Positions 8,399 through 17,680 of a stretch of DNA of 64,000 bases are shown in pieces. The notes beneath the pieces are model-generated. The model searched no databases. It had not been told where the DNA came from and was given only the letters and a program-made list of their open reading frames with translations. Source of the DNA: Flavobacterium ovatum (GTDB lineage Bacteria > Bacteroidota > Bacteroidia > Flavobacteriales > Flavobacteriaceae); contig NZ_CP160035.1 in the NCBI RefSeq assembly GCF_040703125.1, positions 3,954,001-4,018,000 of the forward strand. The letters are read 5' to 3'. The translations under genes and the position numbers were made by a program. Numbering within the stretch: position 1 is the first letter of the stretch; each line of letters starts with the position of its first letter.

Positions 8399-9409
8399 TT
8401 AGAATCCGTAAACGCAAGCTAAAGAAAATTGAGAAGCCGATTTAGTATTTGGTATAGAAGTAAGAGCTGCTGCTGGTGAATCATAAAATATGTTATTTTT
8501 ACCACTATCTAATCTAAACTCAGGGATAAATGTCAATCCTCCAGCTTTTAAATTAGCCGATAATGTTAACGCTGTTACTGAATCTCCACCAGAACCAGAT
8601 TTAAACTTGAAGTATTCTCCACGTAAACCTAGACCAAAGTTTTCAGATACAGCTACAGCTGGATATAAAGCTGCTCCTGTATATCCTGTACTACCTGTGT
8701 TTGAAAAATCAGCCGTATTTAATCCTAACGTGAATTTTTCAGATAATTGGAATGACGCTGTTAAGTCGATAATAGTTCCACTAACTGAACCATCCATGAA
8801 GTTAATATAAGCACTAACTCCTTCAGCAGGTGTCAATGATAATTGAGCTCCAACCGCATTCAATCCTTTGATTGGATCTGCACTATATGAATTCCAAGTA
8901 TCATTAAAAGCCCCTACCATAAATCCAACTTTATCAGATATTGCATAGTTTGCTTTAATTCCAGCATTTTGAAATGGACCATTCGTAAACAAATAAGAAG
9001 TAGAATAATGGAAGTTTGCCAAAGGCGAAATTACCTCATACCCTACAAATGTTCCCATATAACCTGCTGTTAAAGTCAATTTATCAGTTGCAGCATAAGC
9101 TACATATAAATTTTGAATATGAAAAGATTGACCAGCTACATCTGGAATAGATTGTTTTTCTCCTCTAGGTCCAAAAGAAATCTCACCTACAAATGAAGTT
9201 TTACCAGTTGTTTTCTTCAAAGCAATATCTAACATCCCTAATGATACAGAGTTTTGATCAGTTGCAAAACTTGTTGGTATATTAGCTGTTTTAGAAAAAT
9301 CATACTTGTAGTATGCATCTGCAGAACCAGAAATTTCTAGTGGTGTGTCTTGAGCAAATGTCATGTTTCCTGTTAGCGCTAATGCTAAAATAATAATTAC
9401 TTTCTTCAT
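8399..9409 (-). CDS. Outer membrane beta-barrel protein (OmpL-like porin, BBP2 type)
   Basis: A 336-residue product with a signal peptide (cleaved near FAQD, residue 20) and the start LEISGSADAYYKYDFSK, typical of the putative beta-barrel porin-2 family. It contains the AGYMGTFVGYEVISP and FMVGAFNDTWNSY elements and ends in a barrel-type C terminus (QFSLACVYGF). Many short amphipathic strands alternate with Gly/Asn turns. The family is thought to form outer membrane channels for small solutes; the substrate cannot be told. It is monocistronic, with its own terminator, and the 540-base spacer upstream probably contains its regulatory region. Confidence 0.82.
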   Translation of the reverse strand: MKKVIIILALALTGNMTFAQDTPLEISGSADAYYKYDFSKTANIPTSFATDQNSVSLGMLDIALKKTTGKTSFVGEISFGPRGEKQSIPDVAGQSFHIQNLYVAYAATDKLTLTAGYMGTFVGYEVISPLANFHYSTSYLFTNGPFQNAGIKANYAISDKVGFMVGAFNDTWNSYSADPIKGLNAVGAQLSLTPAEGVSAYINFMDGSVSGTIIDLTASFQLSEKFTLGLNTADFSNTGSTGYTGAALYPAVAVSENFGLGLRGEYFKFKSGSGGDSVTALTLSANLKAGGLTFIPEFRLDSGKNNIFYDSPAAALTSIPNTKSASQFSLACVYGF

Positions 9410-9895
9410 GTTTAATCTTGTTTTGGTTTAATAATTAATTAATGCATTTGGTTTTTTCCTATTCTTTATTATTAAAGTTCAATAGAACTCTAACTTTTAT
9501 TTTGTTTCAAAAAACACAAATGCACTTCATTTTTTCATTGTTCTACGGCGAATATATTAAGTTAATATTAACTAAAATAAGAATAACTTTGTTTTTTGAC
9601 CATTTTTTGGTCGTTTTATTAATACAATAAATCAAATTCAAATAAATAGACTATCCTCATAAATAATGAATAAAAAATACAGTATTCATAATCTGTATTT
9701 TCACATAAACCCCTATTATTTTAGATTAAAAATAAAAAATATTATAAAAATAACACATAAAGAACCAAAAAATCACATTTAAAAACACAAACCCCTATAA
9801 AAATAGGGGTCGTAAATAACTGAATACTATTTTCAAAACAACCAAATAACAGCTTTATAATAATTCGCTTCAAACAAAACCTTATTTCTAAACAT
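9410..9895. other. AT-rich intergenic spacer with a perfect small hairpin
   Basis: No gene could be supported. The region holds the leader of the porin gene and a perfect 8-bp hairpin, ACCCCTAT/ATAGGGGT at 9791-9810 with an AAAA loop. A partial copy of the same arm (ACCCCTATTATTTTA) lies near 9709. The hairpin is followed on the minus strand by T-rich sequence, so it may act as a second terminator. Confidence 0.4.
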
Positions 9896-9930
9896 AAAAA
9901 AGGCCTCAAAATATATTTTGAGACCTTTTT
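9896..9930 (-). terminator. Terminator of the aldo/keto reductase gene
   Basis: AAAAAGGCCTCAAAATA pairs with TATTTTGAGACCTTTTT, giving a stem of about 16 bp with one mismatch and a U-tract on both sides. It lies 20 bases past the stop codon at 9950. Confidence 0.75.
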
Positions 9931-9949
9931 AACCATTACCAATAATATG

Positions 9950-10915
9950 TTAATTCGAACTTTTCAATATTTTTTCAATAGTATTAATTTCGTCTTTCGT
10001 AAAATCTACATTTTGCAAACTATCTAGATTATTATTCAATTGTCCCACAGAACTCGCACCAATCAAAACAGAAGTAATTCTATTATCCTTCATTAACCAG
10101 GTCAATGCCATTTGTGCCAAAGATTGATTTCTGTTTTTGGCAATCTCGTTCAGTTGAATAAGTTTTTGAACTTTCTCTTCCGTTACCTCGTCAAGTCTCA
10201 AATGCCCATTTGGATTAGATGCTCTTGAATTTTCTGGAATCCCTTTCAAATACTTGTCGGTTAACAATCCTTGTGCCAAAGGCGAAAAAGCAATACAACC
10301 TACTCCTTTTTCTTCTAACACATCTAGCAAACCATCTTCAACCCAACGTTGCAACATAGAATACTTAGCTTGATGAATTAAACAAGGCGTTCCTAATTCT
10401 TTCAAGACCTCCACCGCTACCTTTGTTTGCTCTGCAGAGTAATTACTAATCCCTACATATAATGCTTTCCCGCTACGAACTGCATAATCCAAAGCCATCA
10501 TCGTTTCTTCAATAGGTGTATCTGGATCTGGTCGATGCGAATAGAATATATCCACATAATCCAAATTCATTCGTTTCAAACTTTGATCTAAACTGGACAA
10601 CAAATATTTTCTAGAACCCCAATCTCCATAAGGTCCATCCCACATAGTATAGCCAGCTTTTGTCGAAATTACCATTTGGTCACGTAGATCTCCTTGAAAA
10701 TTATTTTTTAGAATTTTTCCAAAATTAGTTTCGGCCGATCCTGGGACTGGCCCGTAATTATTAGCCAAATCAAAATGAGTGATTCCTTTATCAAAAGCTT
10801 CTTTGACAATGTTTTCTCCATTTTCAAAATTATCGACAGAACCAAAGTTGTGCCATAAACCTAAAGAAATTTGCGGCAATAACAATCCACTCTTTCCACA
10901 TCTATTATATTTCAT
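9950..10915 (-). CDS. Aldo/keto reductase, YghZ/Gpr type
   Basis: An NADPH-dependent cytoplasmic reductase of 321 residues. The catalytic tetrad is visible: Asp49 and Tyr54 (FDLANNYG), Lys86 (ISTKAGY) and His127 (FYSHRPDPDTP). The stretches TMWDGPYGDWGSRKYL and GISNYSAEQT are typical of the L-glyceraldehyde-3-phosphate reductase (YghZ) branch, which is thought to detoxify aldehydes and methylglyoxal. The gene lies 6 bases downstream of the radical SAM gene, so the two are very probably co-transcribed. A shared pathway cannot be shown from sequence. Confidence 0.9.
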   Translation of the reverse strand: MKYNRCGKSGLLLPQISLGLWHNFGSVDNFENGENIVKEAFDKGITHFDLANNYGPVPGSAETNFGKILKNNFQGDLRDQMVISTKAGYTMWDGPYGDWGSRKYLLSSLDQSLKRMNLDYVDIFYSHRPDPDTPIEETMMALDYAVRSGKALYVGISNYSAEQTKVAVEVLKELGTPCLIHQAKYSMLQRWVEDGLLDVLEEKGVGCIAFSPLAQGLLTDKYLKGIPENSRASNPNGHLRLDEVTEEKVQKLIQLNEIAKNRNQSLAQMALTWLMKDNRITSVLIGASSVGQLNNNLDSLQNVDFTKDEINTIEKILKSSN

Positions 10916-10921
10916 ATCCTT

Positions 10922-13138
10922 TTATAATGTTAATAATCCATAATTCCTTAATATATGTATCGGTTTTGAATACCAAAATAACTCAAAATCTTCGAGCTGG
11001 CTTTCAAAATCATTTTTTAATTCTTGAAAAGTGTATACCTTATTATTAATGACTGCTAATTTAGTTAAAATAGCGACCAACCATTCCCCTTGCTCTTTAC
11101 TAGTTTGAACATCAAAACTTTCTTGTTTATCATGAAAAGTCAAACGCATCATTTCCCAACTATTGCCTTTTTTCGATTTTGTAAAATGCTCCACTTCTGG
11201 CTTTCCACCCAACCAAACTATTTTTGCCGTAGGCTTAGTAGTCAAAATAGCATCCTTTTCCAATGCCTTTTGAATAAAATTAGCTGGAATTTTGGTTTTA
11301 GGGATTTTAAAATCAAACCAATCTTGCAATTCGTAATCAAAACATATTCCATGCATAAAATTGAACAAGGATTTTTTCAATCCAAAACTAAATTGTTCGT
11401 GATCAATTCCTGTCTTATCTTTAAAATCAACATCATTATTAGCAAAAAGCCCTTTCTCAAAACCTTTCAAAAGTGGAGATACGGGAATAACACCAAATGC
11501 TTCTGGGTCTAATCCTACTGGACTATGTGCTGTCATTGCAAATTGATGCCAAAAACCAGATTGCAACACACCTACTTCAAACAATTGACGCACCATTTCT
11601 AAACTATCAACTGTTTCTTGAATCGTTTGCGTCGGATAACCATACATCAAATAAGAATGTACCATGATCCCAGCTTGGGTAAAATGCTGAGTCACGTTGG
11701 CAACTTGCTCAACCGTTACACCTTTGTCTATCAGTTTTAATAATCGATCTGAAGCTACTTCCAGCCCTCCCGAAATGGCTATACAACCTGATGCTTTCAA
11801 TAACAAACACAAATCAGCTGTAAAACTTTTTTCGAATCGAATATTCGTCCACCAAGTGATTGAAATTTTTCTTCTCAAAATTTCGAGTGCCAAAGCACGC
11901 ATCAATGCCGGCGGTGCAGCTTCATCTACAAAATGAAAACCAGTTTGCCCAGTTTGAATCACTAATTCTTCAATACGATCACAAAGTAAGTTGGCAGCAA
12001 CGGGTTCATAAATCTTAATATAATCTAAAGAAATATCACAAAAGGTACATTTCCCCCAATAGCAACCATGCGCCATAGTGAGTTTATTCCAGCGTCCGTC
12101 ACTCCACATACGGTGCATGGGATTGACAATCTCGATAACCGAAATGTATTTATCCAATAACAAATCTGAATAGTCAGGTGTTCCTACTTGTGCTTGCTTA
12201 TAATCCGGCTTAGTAGAATTATTTTTGTAAACGACTTTTCCGTTTTCTAGAAGAAAAGTTCGCTTTAAAGACAGCTCTACTTCGCTCGATCTGACAGCTT
12301 CAATCAACAACTCTACAGGAGCTTCTCCATCATCCAAAGTTATAAAATCAAAAAACTCAAAAACACGAGCGTCTGATAAGGAACGTAATTCGGTATTAGG
12401 GAAACCACCACCCATTGAAATTTTAATTTCGGGATAATTCCTTTTCACCCATTGTGCAGATCGAAAAGCACTGTATAAATTCCCTGGAAAAGGAACAGAT
12501 ATTAAAAACAAATCGGGTTGAACAGTTTCAATTCTTTCTTTTAAAATTGAAAGTAAAACTCCATCAATATAAGTCGGTTCTTGCTGTAAAGCTTCGTATA
12601 GCTCATCAAACGAATTCGCAGAACGACCTAAACGTTCTGCATACCGACTGAAACCAAAATTGGCATCCACACATTCGACAATAAAATCGGAAATATCTTC
12701 AAGATATAAAGTCGCCAAATGTTTACCTTTATCCTGAGTACCCATGGAACCAAAAGCCCAATCTAATTCTTCCAATTGCGCAAAACGAGACGCTTCTGGC
12801 AAATAACCTTCTTGGCAAATTTGAAGAGCCAATGTTGGATTCTTACCTTGTAAAAATGAAATTACGGAGTCAATTGTTTTTATGTATTCGTCTTGAAGCG
12901 CAATAATTCGTTTCGAATTACCTGAAACTTCTCCAACTTGAAACTTTGAACTTTGAACCTGAAACAAATTTAAAAGTCCTTCTTTCGAAAATAATTCCAA
13001 AATAACTTCAATCCCTAAATCTGCTTGAACGGACGATACATTTATGGTATTCAAAAAACCTTTGATGTATGCCGTTGCTGGATAGGGCGTATTCAGTTGC
13101 GTGAAAGGCGGGGTAATGAGTAAGAGTTTTGATTTCAA
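10922..13138 (-). CDS. B12-binding-type radical SAM protein
   Basis: A 738-residue protein. Residues about 1-300 contain a cobalamin-binding-like Rossmann domain (MKSKLLLITPPFTQLNTPYPA, then LISVPFPGNLYSAFRSAQWVK and SMGGGFPN). A radical SAM barrel follows with Cys359, Cys364 and Cys367 (GCYWGKCTFC), which is CX4CX2C spacing, not the usual CX3CX2C. EAAPPALMRAL and SGGLEVASDRLL are typical barrel elements. Residues 59-68 (FQVQSSKFQV) look like the translation of an intergenic-type repeat inserted in frame. The target molecule is unknown; no carrier or peptide precursor is adjacent. It is the first gene of a two-gene unit with the reductase at 9950. Confidence 0.85.
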   Translation of the reverse strand: MKSKLLLITPPFTQLNTPYPATAYIKGFLNTINVSSVQADLGIEVILELFSKEGLLNLFQVQSSKFQVGEVSGNSKRIIALQDEYIKTIDSVISFLQGKNPTLALQICQEGYLPEASRFAQLEELDWAFGSMGTQDKGKHLATLYLEDISDFIVECVDANFGFSRYAERLGRSANSFDELYEALQQEPTYIDGVLLSILKERIETVQPDLFLISVPFPGNLYSAFRSAQWVKRNYPEIKISMGGGFPNTELRSLSDARVFEFFDFITLDDGEAPVELLIEAVRSSEVELSLKRTFLLENGKVVYKNNSTKPDYKQAQVGTPDYSDLLLDKYISVIEIVNPMHRMWSDGRWNKLTMAHGCYWGKCTFCDISLDYIKIYEPVAANLLCDRIEELVIQTGQTGFHFVDEAAPPALMRALALEILRRKISITWWTNIRFEKSFTADLCLLLKASGCIAISGGLEVASDRLLKLIDKGVTVEQVANVTQHFTQAGIMVHSYLMYGYPTQTIQETVDSLEMVRQLFEVGVLQSGFWHQFAMTAHSPVGLDPEAFGVIPVSPLLKGFEKGLFANNDVDFKDKTGIDHEQFSFGLKKSLFNFMHGICFDYELQDWFDFKIPKTKIPANFIQKALEKDAILTTKPTAKIVWLGGKPEVEHFTKSKKGNSWEMMRLTFHDKQESFDVQTSKEQGEWLVAILTKLAVINNKVYTFQELKNDFESQLEDFELFWYSKPIHILRNYGLLTL

Positions 13139-13278
13139 AGTCTGTCGTTTTATGCAAAAATAAGTGATAAATAATTAATAGTTCAATTGAGACCGTATAT
13201 CATTTCCTAAACATTTCTTAATCACTAAAAATATCATTTTAGTTTTCTTATTTTAGCAGTAAATTTAGACCTTCAAAC

Positions 13279-14868
13279 ATGCCTACCGACTGTATTAGCT
13301 ATCAAGAATCAGGATATTTCAGCCCTTTGATGAAAGATTATTTGAACCAGGAATCAAATCTTCAATCATTGTACAATCATTTTCCTGTTTTAGAAAATTT
13401 CGAGAAGCAACTAGTCGAAAAACAGGCTAGTTATGACTCAAATTCGAGAGCCACTTTAGTTTCCGTTTTACACCAACAATATAAAAAAAGTACTATTTCA
13501 AGCCTAACACATCAAAACATTGAAGCGTTAGGCACCTCCAATACATTCACTGTTACTACAGGACATCAACTCAATTTATTTAGTGGGCCATTATATTTTT
13601 TATACAAAATCATCTCGACCATTAATTTGACTAACGAATTAAAAGCCAACTATCCTGCTTACAACTTTGTTCCTATTTATTGGATGGCAACGGAAGATCA
13701 TGATTTTGACGAAATCAACTATTTTAATTTTAAAGGAAAAAAGTTCCGCTGGAATACCGAAAGCACTGGACCCGTTGGAAGATTAAGTACGAATGGACTT
13801 GATGAGTTTTTTGAAATATTTAAACTAGAATTAGGACACACAACTAATGCCGACAAATTAAAAATATATTTCCAAGATGCTTATTTACAACATTCGAACT
13901 TAGCCGATGCCACAAGACATTTAGCCAATGCTTTATTTGGCGAATATGGTCTAGTTATTATTGATGCGGATAATAAAGATTTAAAGCAACTTTTTACTTC
14001 ATTTATCAAAGAAGAACTAACGCAGCAAACTGCCCATAAAGCAGTTTCTGAAACGATAAAAAAAATAAGCGATTATAATATTCAGGTGAATCCTCGTGAA
14101 ATTAATCTATTTTATATTGAAGACAATTTACGAGAACGCATCGTTTTCGAAAACGGAAAATACCTTGTTAACAATACCACTATTGAATTTTCAGAAAAAG
14201 AAATACTAGCTTTAGTCGATGCTAATCCAGAGAAATTCAGCCCTAATGTGATTATGCGTCCGCTGTATCAAGAAGTAATTTTACCTAATCTTTGTTATAT
14301 TGGTGGTGGTGGTGAAATTGCGTATTGGCTTGAACTTAAATCTTTTTTTGACACTGTAAAAGTTACTTTTCCAATGTTATTAGTTCGTAATTCTGTACTA
14401 TTAGCAACTAGAAAGCAAGTTTCCAAAGCCGAAAAACTAGGCCTTTCCTGGTCCGATCTATTTGCAAATCAAACTTATTTAGAAAATCAGCTTACGCAAA
14501 AGTTATCTTCATTTTCAATTGATTTAACCCCACAAAAAGAACAACTACAAAAACAATTCAAAGCGCTTTTTGAGATCGCTTTACAAACTGACAAATCTTT
14601 TGTAGGAGCTGTAAAAGCACAAGAAACCAAGCAAATAAAAGGACTAGAAAACCTTGAAAAACGTTTACTGAAAGCTCAAAAAAGAAAATTAAAAGACGAA
14701 TTGGAACGAACAACAGATTTACAAAATGAATTATTTCCAAACAAAAGCTTACAAGAACGACAAAATAATTTTTCTGAATTTTACCTCGATCAAGGACAAC
14801 AGTTGATTCCAAAATTAATAGACAGCTTAAAGCCTCTAGAGCAGCAATTCAATATCGTTATTTTATAA
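13279..14868 (+). CDS. bshC: Putative cysteine ligase BshC (bacillithiol biosynthesis)
   Basis: The last step of bacillithiol synthesis adds cysteine to glucosaminyl malate. The 529-residue product shows the BshC signature: an N-terminal segment starting MPTDCISYQESGYFSPLMKDYL, the nucleotide-binding-like TTGHQLNLFSGPLYFLYKI, PIYWMATEDHDFDEIN, the FSPNVIMRPLYQEVILPNLCYIGGGGEIAYW element and a C-terminal coiled coil (about 400-500). Length matches the family. It stands alone, divergent from the radical SAM gene; bshA and bshB are not in the window. Confidence 0.93.
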   Translation: MPTDCISYQESGYFSPLMKDYLNQESNLQSLYNHFPVLENFEKQLVEKQASYDSNSRATLVSVLHQQYKKSTISSLTHQNIEALGTSNTFTVTTGHQLNLFSGPLYFLYKIISTINLTNELKANYPAYNFVPIYWMATEDHDFDEINYFNFKGKKFRWNTESTGPVGRLSTNGLDEFFEIFKLELGHTTNADKLKIYFQDAYLQHSNLADATRHLANALFGEYGLVIIDADNKDLKQLFTSFIKEELTQQTAHKAVSETIKKISDYNIQVNPREINLFYIEDNLRERIVFENGKYLVNNTTIEFSEKEILALVDANPEKFSPNVIMRPLYQEVILPNLCYIGGGGEIAYWLELKSFFDTVKVTFPMLLVRNSVLLATRKQVSKAEKLGLSWSDLFANQTYLENQLTQKLSSFSIDLTPQKEQLQKQFKALFEIALQTDKSFVGAVKAQETKQIKGLENLEKRLLKAQKRKLKDELERTTDLQNELFPNKSLQERQNNFSEFYLDQGQQLIPKLIDSLKPLEQQFNIVIL

Positions 14869-14938
14869 AACCCATGAAAAATTAACACTATTCCGCTTTT
14901 TTTAACAAAATAGACTTTCAATAAGTTTAAAAAAAAGC

Positions 14939-14946
14939 TAAGTTTG
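14939..14946 (+). promoter_or_regulatory. Predicted -7 box of ndk
   Basis: TAAGTTTG fits TAnnTTTG and ends 16 bases before the ndk ATG. Confidence 0.4.
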
Positions 14947-14962
14947 CAAAAAAATAAAAAAA

Positions 14963-15382
14963 ATGACTACTAACAGAACTTTCACCATGATCAAGCCAGA
15001 TGCAGTGGCTAATGGTCATATCGGGAACATGCTCGCTATGATTACCAATGCAGGTTTCAAGATCGTATCTTTAAAACTAACACAACTTACTGTAGCAGAT
15101 GCACAAGCATTTTATGCAGTTCACGCTGAAAGACCTTTTTACGGAGAGTTAGTTAACTTTATGTCTAGTGGCCCAATTGTAGCTGCAATTCTAGAAAAAG
15201 ACAACGCTGTTTCAGATTTCAGAACTTTAATTGGAGCTACAAATCCTGCTGAAGCTGCCGAAGGAACCATCCGCAAAGCATATGCTACTTCACTAGGAGA
15301 AAATGCAATACATGGTTCTGACAGTGATGAAAATGCTTTTATCGAAGGTACTTTTCATTTTCCTGGAAGAGAAATTTTCTAG
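14963..15382 (+). CDS. ndk: Nucleoside diphosphate kinase
   Basis: Transfers the terminal phosphate of ATP to other (d)NDPs through a phosphohistidine. The 139-residue product begins [17 protein letters not shown] and carries the active-site His117 in [15 protein letters not shown], plus the [18 protein letters not shown] element. It has its own -7 box upstream and a strong hairpin downstream, so it is monocistronic. Confidence 0.97.
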   Translation: MTTNRTFTMIKPDAVANGHIGNMLAMITNAGFKIVSLKLTQLTVADAQAFYAVHAERPFYGELVNFMSSGPIVAAILEKDNAVSDFRTLIGATNPAEAAEGTIRKAYATSLGENAIHGSDSDENAFIEGTFHFPGREIF

Positions 15383-15388
15383 CACACA

Positions 15389-15517
15389 GTATTCAGTCAC
15401 AGTACTTAAAAACAAAAAAATCCATTTGCTTACACAAATGGATTTTTTTGTTTTAATACTTACTCACTAGTTACTTTATTACCGTAAACTGAGACTAAAA
15501 ACTGAATACTGCGACTC
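15389..15517. repeat. ATTCAGT-type inverted repeat, copy 1, with terminator inside
   Basis: Arms around GTATTCAGTCACAGTACT (15389 on) and GAGACTAAAAACTGAATACTG (about 15490-15512) are in opposite orientation and enclose the bidirectional terminator of ndk. A second copy of the same motif set occurs at 22012-22068. Confidence 0.55.
15413..15449. terminator. Bidirectional terminator between ndk and the DUF721 gene
   Basis: AAAAAAATCCATTTG pairs perfectly with CAAATGGATTTTTTT around a six-base loop. It serves ndk on the plus strand and probably the convergent minus-strand pair. Confidence 0.85.
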
Positions 15518-15529
15518 TTTAACTAAAAA

Positions 15530-15826
15530 CTACCGTAGCACAACATTAGTAACCACTTCACGTCCCAGTTCTTCATTAATCATTTTAATGATTTTAGATT
15601 TCCCAAGACTCAATTCTTCCCTCAATACTGACGAAGTAAGCTCAACATACAATGTACTGTTTTTCAATGCTACATTTTGCGTATAACTGTTCACACCATT
15701 CCCCATCAAACTCGCCCAAGCCTCTTTCACATTAACCTGGTCCATCCCTGGCTGCAACTTATTTCCTTGAATAATCTGCTTCAATACATCCCCAACCGTA
15801 CTTTGATTATTTAATCTTTTCGCCAT
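15530..15826 (-). CDS. DUF721 (DciA-like) protein
   Basis: A 98-residue protein with the DUF721 pattern: N-terminal helix (STVGDVLKQIIQGNKLQPGMDQVNVKEAWASLMG) followed by beta strands (NVALKNSTLYVELTSSVLREELSLGKSKIIKMINEELG). DUF721 includes the DciA helicase-loading proteins; the link to replication is established for some relatives, and for this short Bacteroidota form it is inference. Its start overlaps the end of the upstream lipoprotein gene by 20 bases, so the two are translationally linked. Confidence 0.85.
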   Translation of the reverse strand: MAKRLNNQSTVGDVLKQIIQGNKLQPGMDQVNVKEAWASLMGNGVNSYTQNVALKNSTLYVELTSSVLREELSLGKSKIIKMINEELGREVVTNVVLR

Positions 15827-16247
15827 TTCCTGTTAAGTTTATCGGTCCCGTTCTTTTATAATGATACTCTTTTTTCTCTTCATTCTTCACCACCAACTCA
15901 TCATCCGTCAATGTTATCAACTCCTCAGTCCATTTAGCAAAATCCGTTGAATAGTCCAAATATGCTTTTTCATCCTCAAAACGCACTAGCACATTTTCAT
16001 AGCTATCATTTACAATAAAAGTACCGTCCAATTGTGGCATCACTTTTTTACGAATTCCTTCGTTATTTTTCATTGCAAAAAAATCATAACTTTCGTTTAT
16101 TTTGAAATTTTTATCCTCACCATCTGGCAAATCCACTTTTTCAATTTCCCAATAACCGTTTAATTTAGCCACATCAGCAGGCTCAATCTTGTTCTTGCAC
16201 CCCACAATCAATAAGGCAATTAATGCCATTTTAAAAACATTCTTCAT
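15807..16247 (-). CDS. Lipocalin-like lipoprotein, unknown function
   Basis: A 146-residue protein with lipobox LLIVGC (Cys17). The following sequence (LNGYWEIEKVDLPDGEDKNFKINESYDFF and then alternating strands) looks like a small beta-barrel lipocalin-like fold as found in many flavobacterial lipoproteins. It overlaps the DUF721 gene by 20 bases. Co-occurrence with DUF721 is typical in flavobacteria, but no functional link is evident. Confidence 0.78.
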   Translation of the reverse strand: MKNVFKMALIALLIVGCKNKIEPADVAKLNGYWEIEKVDLPDGEDKNFKINESYDFFAMKNNEGIRKKVMPQLDGTFIVNDSYENVLVRFEDEKAYLDYSTDFAKWTEELITLTDDELVVKNEEKKEYHYKRTGPINLTGNGEKIK

Positions 16248-16263
16248 ACAATATTAGTTTTTT

Positions 16264-16348
16264 GGAGCTATATCCTGCTGTCCGCTATATCTTTTTATTT
16301 TGCCCAAAAAAAAGGCAAAATAAAAAGGATACCGCTTCCATCAGGGCT
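16264..16348 (-). repeat. Modular dispersed repeat, copy 2
   Basis: Read on the minus strand it begins AGCCCTGATGGAAGCGGTATC and ends GATATAGCGGACAGCAGGATATAGCTCC, nearly identical to the arms of copy 1. The core hairpin is unrelated to copy 1: CTTTTTATTTTGCC (16291-16304) pairs perfectly with GGCAAAATAAAAAG (16314-16327). It lies upstream of the lipoprotein gene start at 16247. Confidence 0.75.
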
Positions 16349-16524
16349 AGGCCATCAGGAAAAAATAGCTTTTCTATTCCCTACAAAGTTACTCTTTAAT
16401 AATCCATTCAAAAGAAAAAAACCAAAACAGATTAAACTTTTTAGATTACTTTTAGTCAAAACTACCTCAAACAATTCTGCTCCAAATGAGTAAACTTAGT
16501 ATTAAAAACTTAAAACTATTTCAA

Positions 16525-17583
16525 ATGAAAACCTTACAAAAAAGTTTAATAATACTACTTATCACCATCCTAGCAAGTTGTAACAAAGACGATCCAAAAA
16601 TCACCGAAATCATTTATTTTCCACCACTTATAGGAAACACTTGGGAAACAAAACCAATAACCAACTTAGGTTGGAACCCAGCAGCAGCAAAACCATTATT
16701 AGATTATTTAGCCCTCAAAAACTCCAAATCCTTTATTATTCTGGTCGATGGGCGTATTGTAATGGAAAATTATTTCAACGGACATGATGCCTCAAAAGGT
16801 TGGTATTGGGCAAGCGCCGGAAAAACCTTAACCACAACAGTTACTGGAATTGCAGAACAAGAAGGCTCAATAAACATCAACAATAAAGTATCTGATTATT
16901 TAGGAACAGGATGGACCAGTTTACCACTTATTAAAGAAAACCTCATTACCAACAAACACCTACTTACCATGACATCAGGATTAGATGATACTGCTGATTG
17001 CGTCATGCCAAATTGCCTAACCTACAAAGCCGATGCTGGAACTAGATGGGCGTATCATAATGTGTATGTAAAATTACAAGATGTAGTAGCTAAAGCCAGT
17101 AAACAAACATGGAGCAACTATTTCAACAGCAAACTAAGAGACAAAATAGGAATGGAAGGCACTTGGTTCCAAGTTGACAATAATTCTGTTTATTACAGTA
17201 CTACTAGAAGCATGGCGCGTTTTGGCTTGCTTATTTCTAACAAAGGAAAATGGGATCACAATCAAGTTCTCAATGAAAACTACTGCAATAGCGCCACCAA
17301 TACTTCGCAAAACATCAACCTTAGTTACGGATATTTGTGGTGGCTTAATGGTAAAAGCAGTTATCATTTGCCACAATCACAATTACAAGTCCCCGGAAGT
17401 CTTATTCCTTCTGCCCCAAATGATATGTATATGGCATTGGGCAAAAATGACCAAAAAATTTACATTATTCCAAGCAAGAAAATGGTCGTAATCCGTATGG
17501 GAGATCCAGCTGATGAAACTAATTTCGCTCTATCTGATTTTGACGATGCACTTTGGAAAAAGATTAATGCTTTGTACCAATAA
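16525..17583 (+). CDS. Serine hydrolase lipoprotein (class C beta-lactamase fold)
   Basis: The frame is open from 16486, but the ATG at 16525 is preferred because it starts a clean lipoprotein signal, MKTLQKSLIILLITILASC, where the longer form would bury it. The 352-residue product has the SxxK motif (SAGKT, Ser97/Lys100 in this numbering), a YHN triad typical of the YxN site, and the PWF-like GYLWWLNG and YMALGKNDQKIYIIP elements of EstB/class C enzymes. It could be an esterase or D-Ala-D-Ala peptidase; a true beta-lactamase role is unlikely to be shown by sequence. Confidence 0.85.
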   Translation: MKTLQKSLIILLITILASCNKDDPKITEIIYFPPLIGNTWETKPITNLGWNPAAAKPLLDYLALKNSKSFIILVDGRIVMENYFNGHDASKGWYWASAGKTLTTTVTGIAEQEGSININNKVSDYLGTGWTSLPLIKENLITNKHLLTMTSGLDDTADCVMPNCLTYKADAGTRWAYHNVYVKLQDVVAKASKQTWSNYFNSKLRDKIGMEGTWFQVDNNSVYYSTTRSMARFGLLISNKGKWDHNQVLNENYCNSATNTSQNINLSYGYLWWLNGKSSYHLPQSQLQVPGSLIPSAPNDMYMALGKNDQKIYIIPSKKMVVIRMGDPADETNFALSDFDDALWKKINALYQ

Positions 17584-17606
17584 ATCATCTTCATTTCAAC
17601 CCAACA

Positions 17607-17664
17607 AAAAAACCGTTAACAAAATCAACTGAATACATCAAACTAAATTTCTTAACGGTTTTAA
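17607..17664 (-). terminator. Possible terminator of the ftsY transcript
   Basis: AAAACCGTTAA pairs with TTAACGGTTTT across a loop of about 33 bases, with A-runs before and T-rich sequence after on the minus strand. It lies downstream of the small membrane protein gene. The long loop lowers confidence. Confidence 0.45.
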
Positions 17665-17680
17665 AATATTGATTACTGAT

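Noticed and set aside
9791..9810. Small RNA gene at the ACCCCTAT hairpin
   Set aside because: Only a short hairpin is visible, with no promoter or conserved structure to support an RNA gene.
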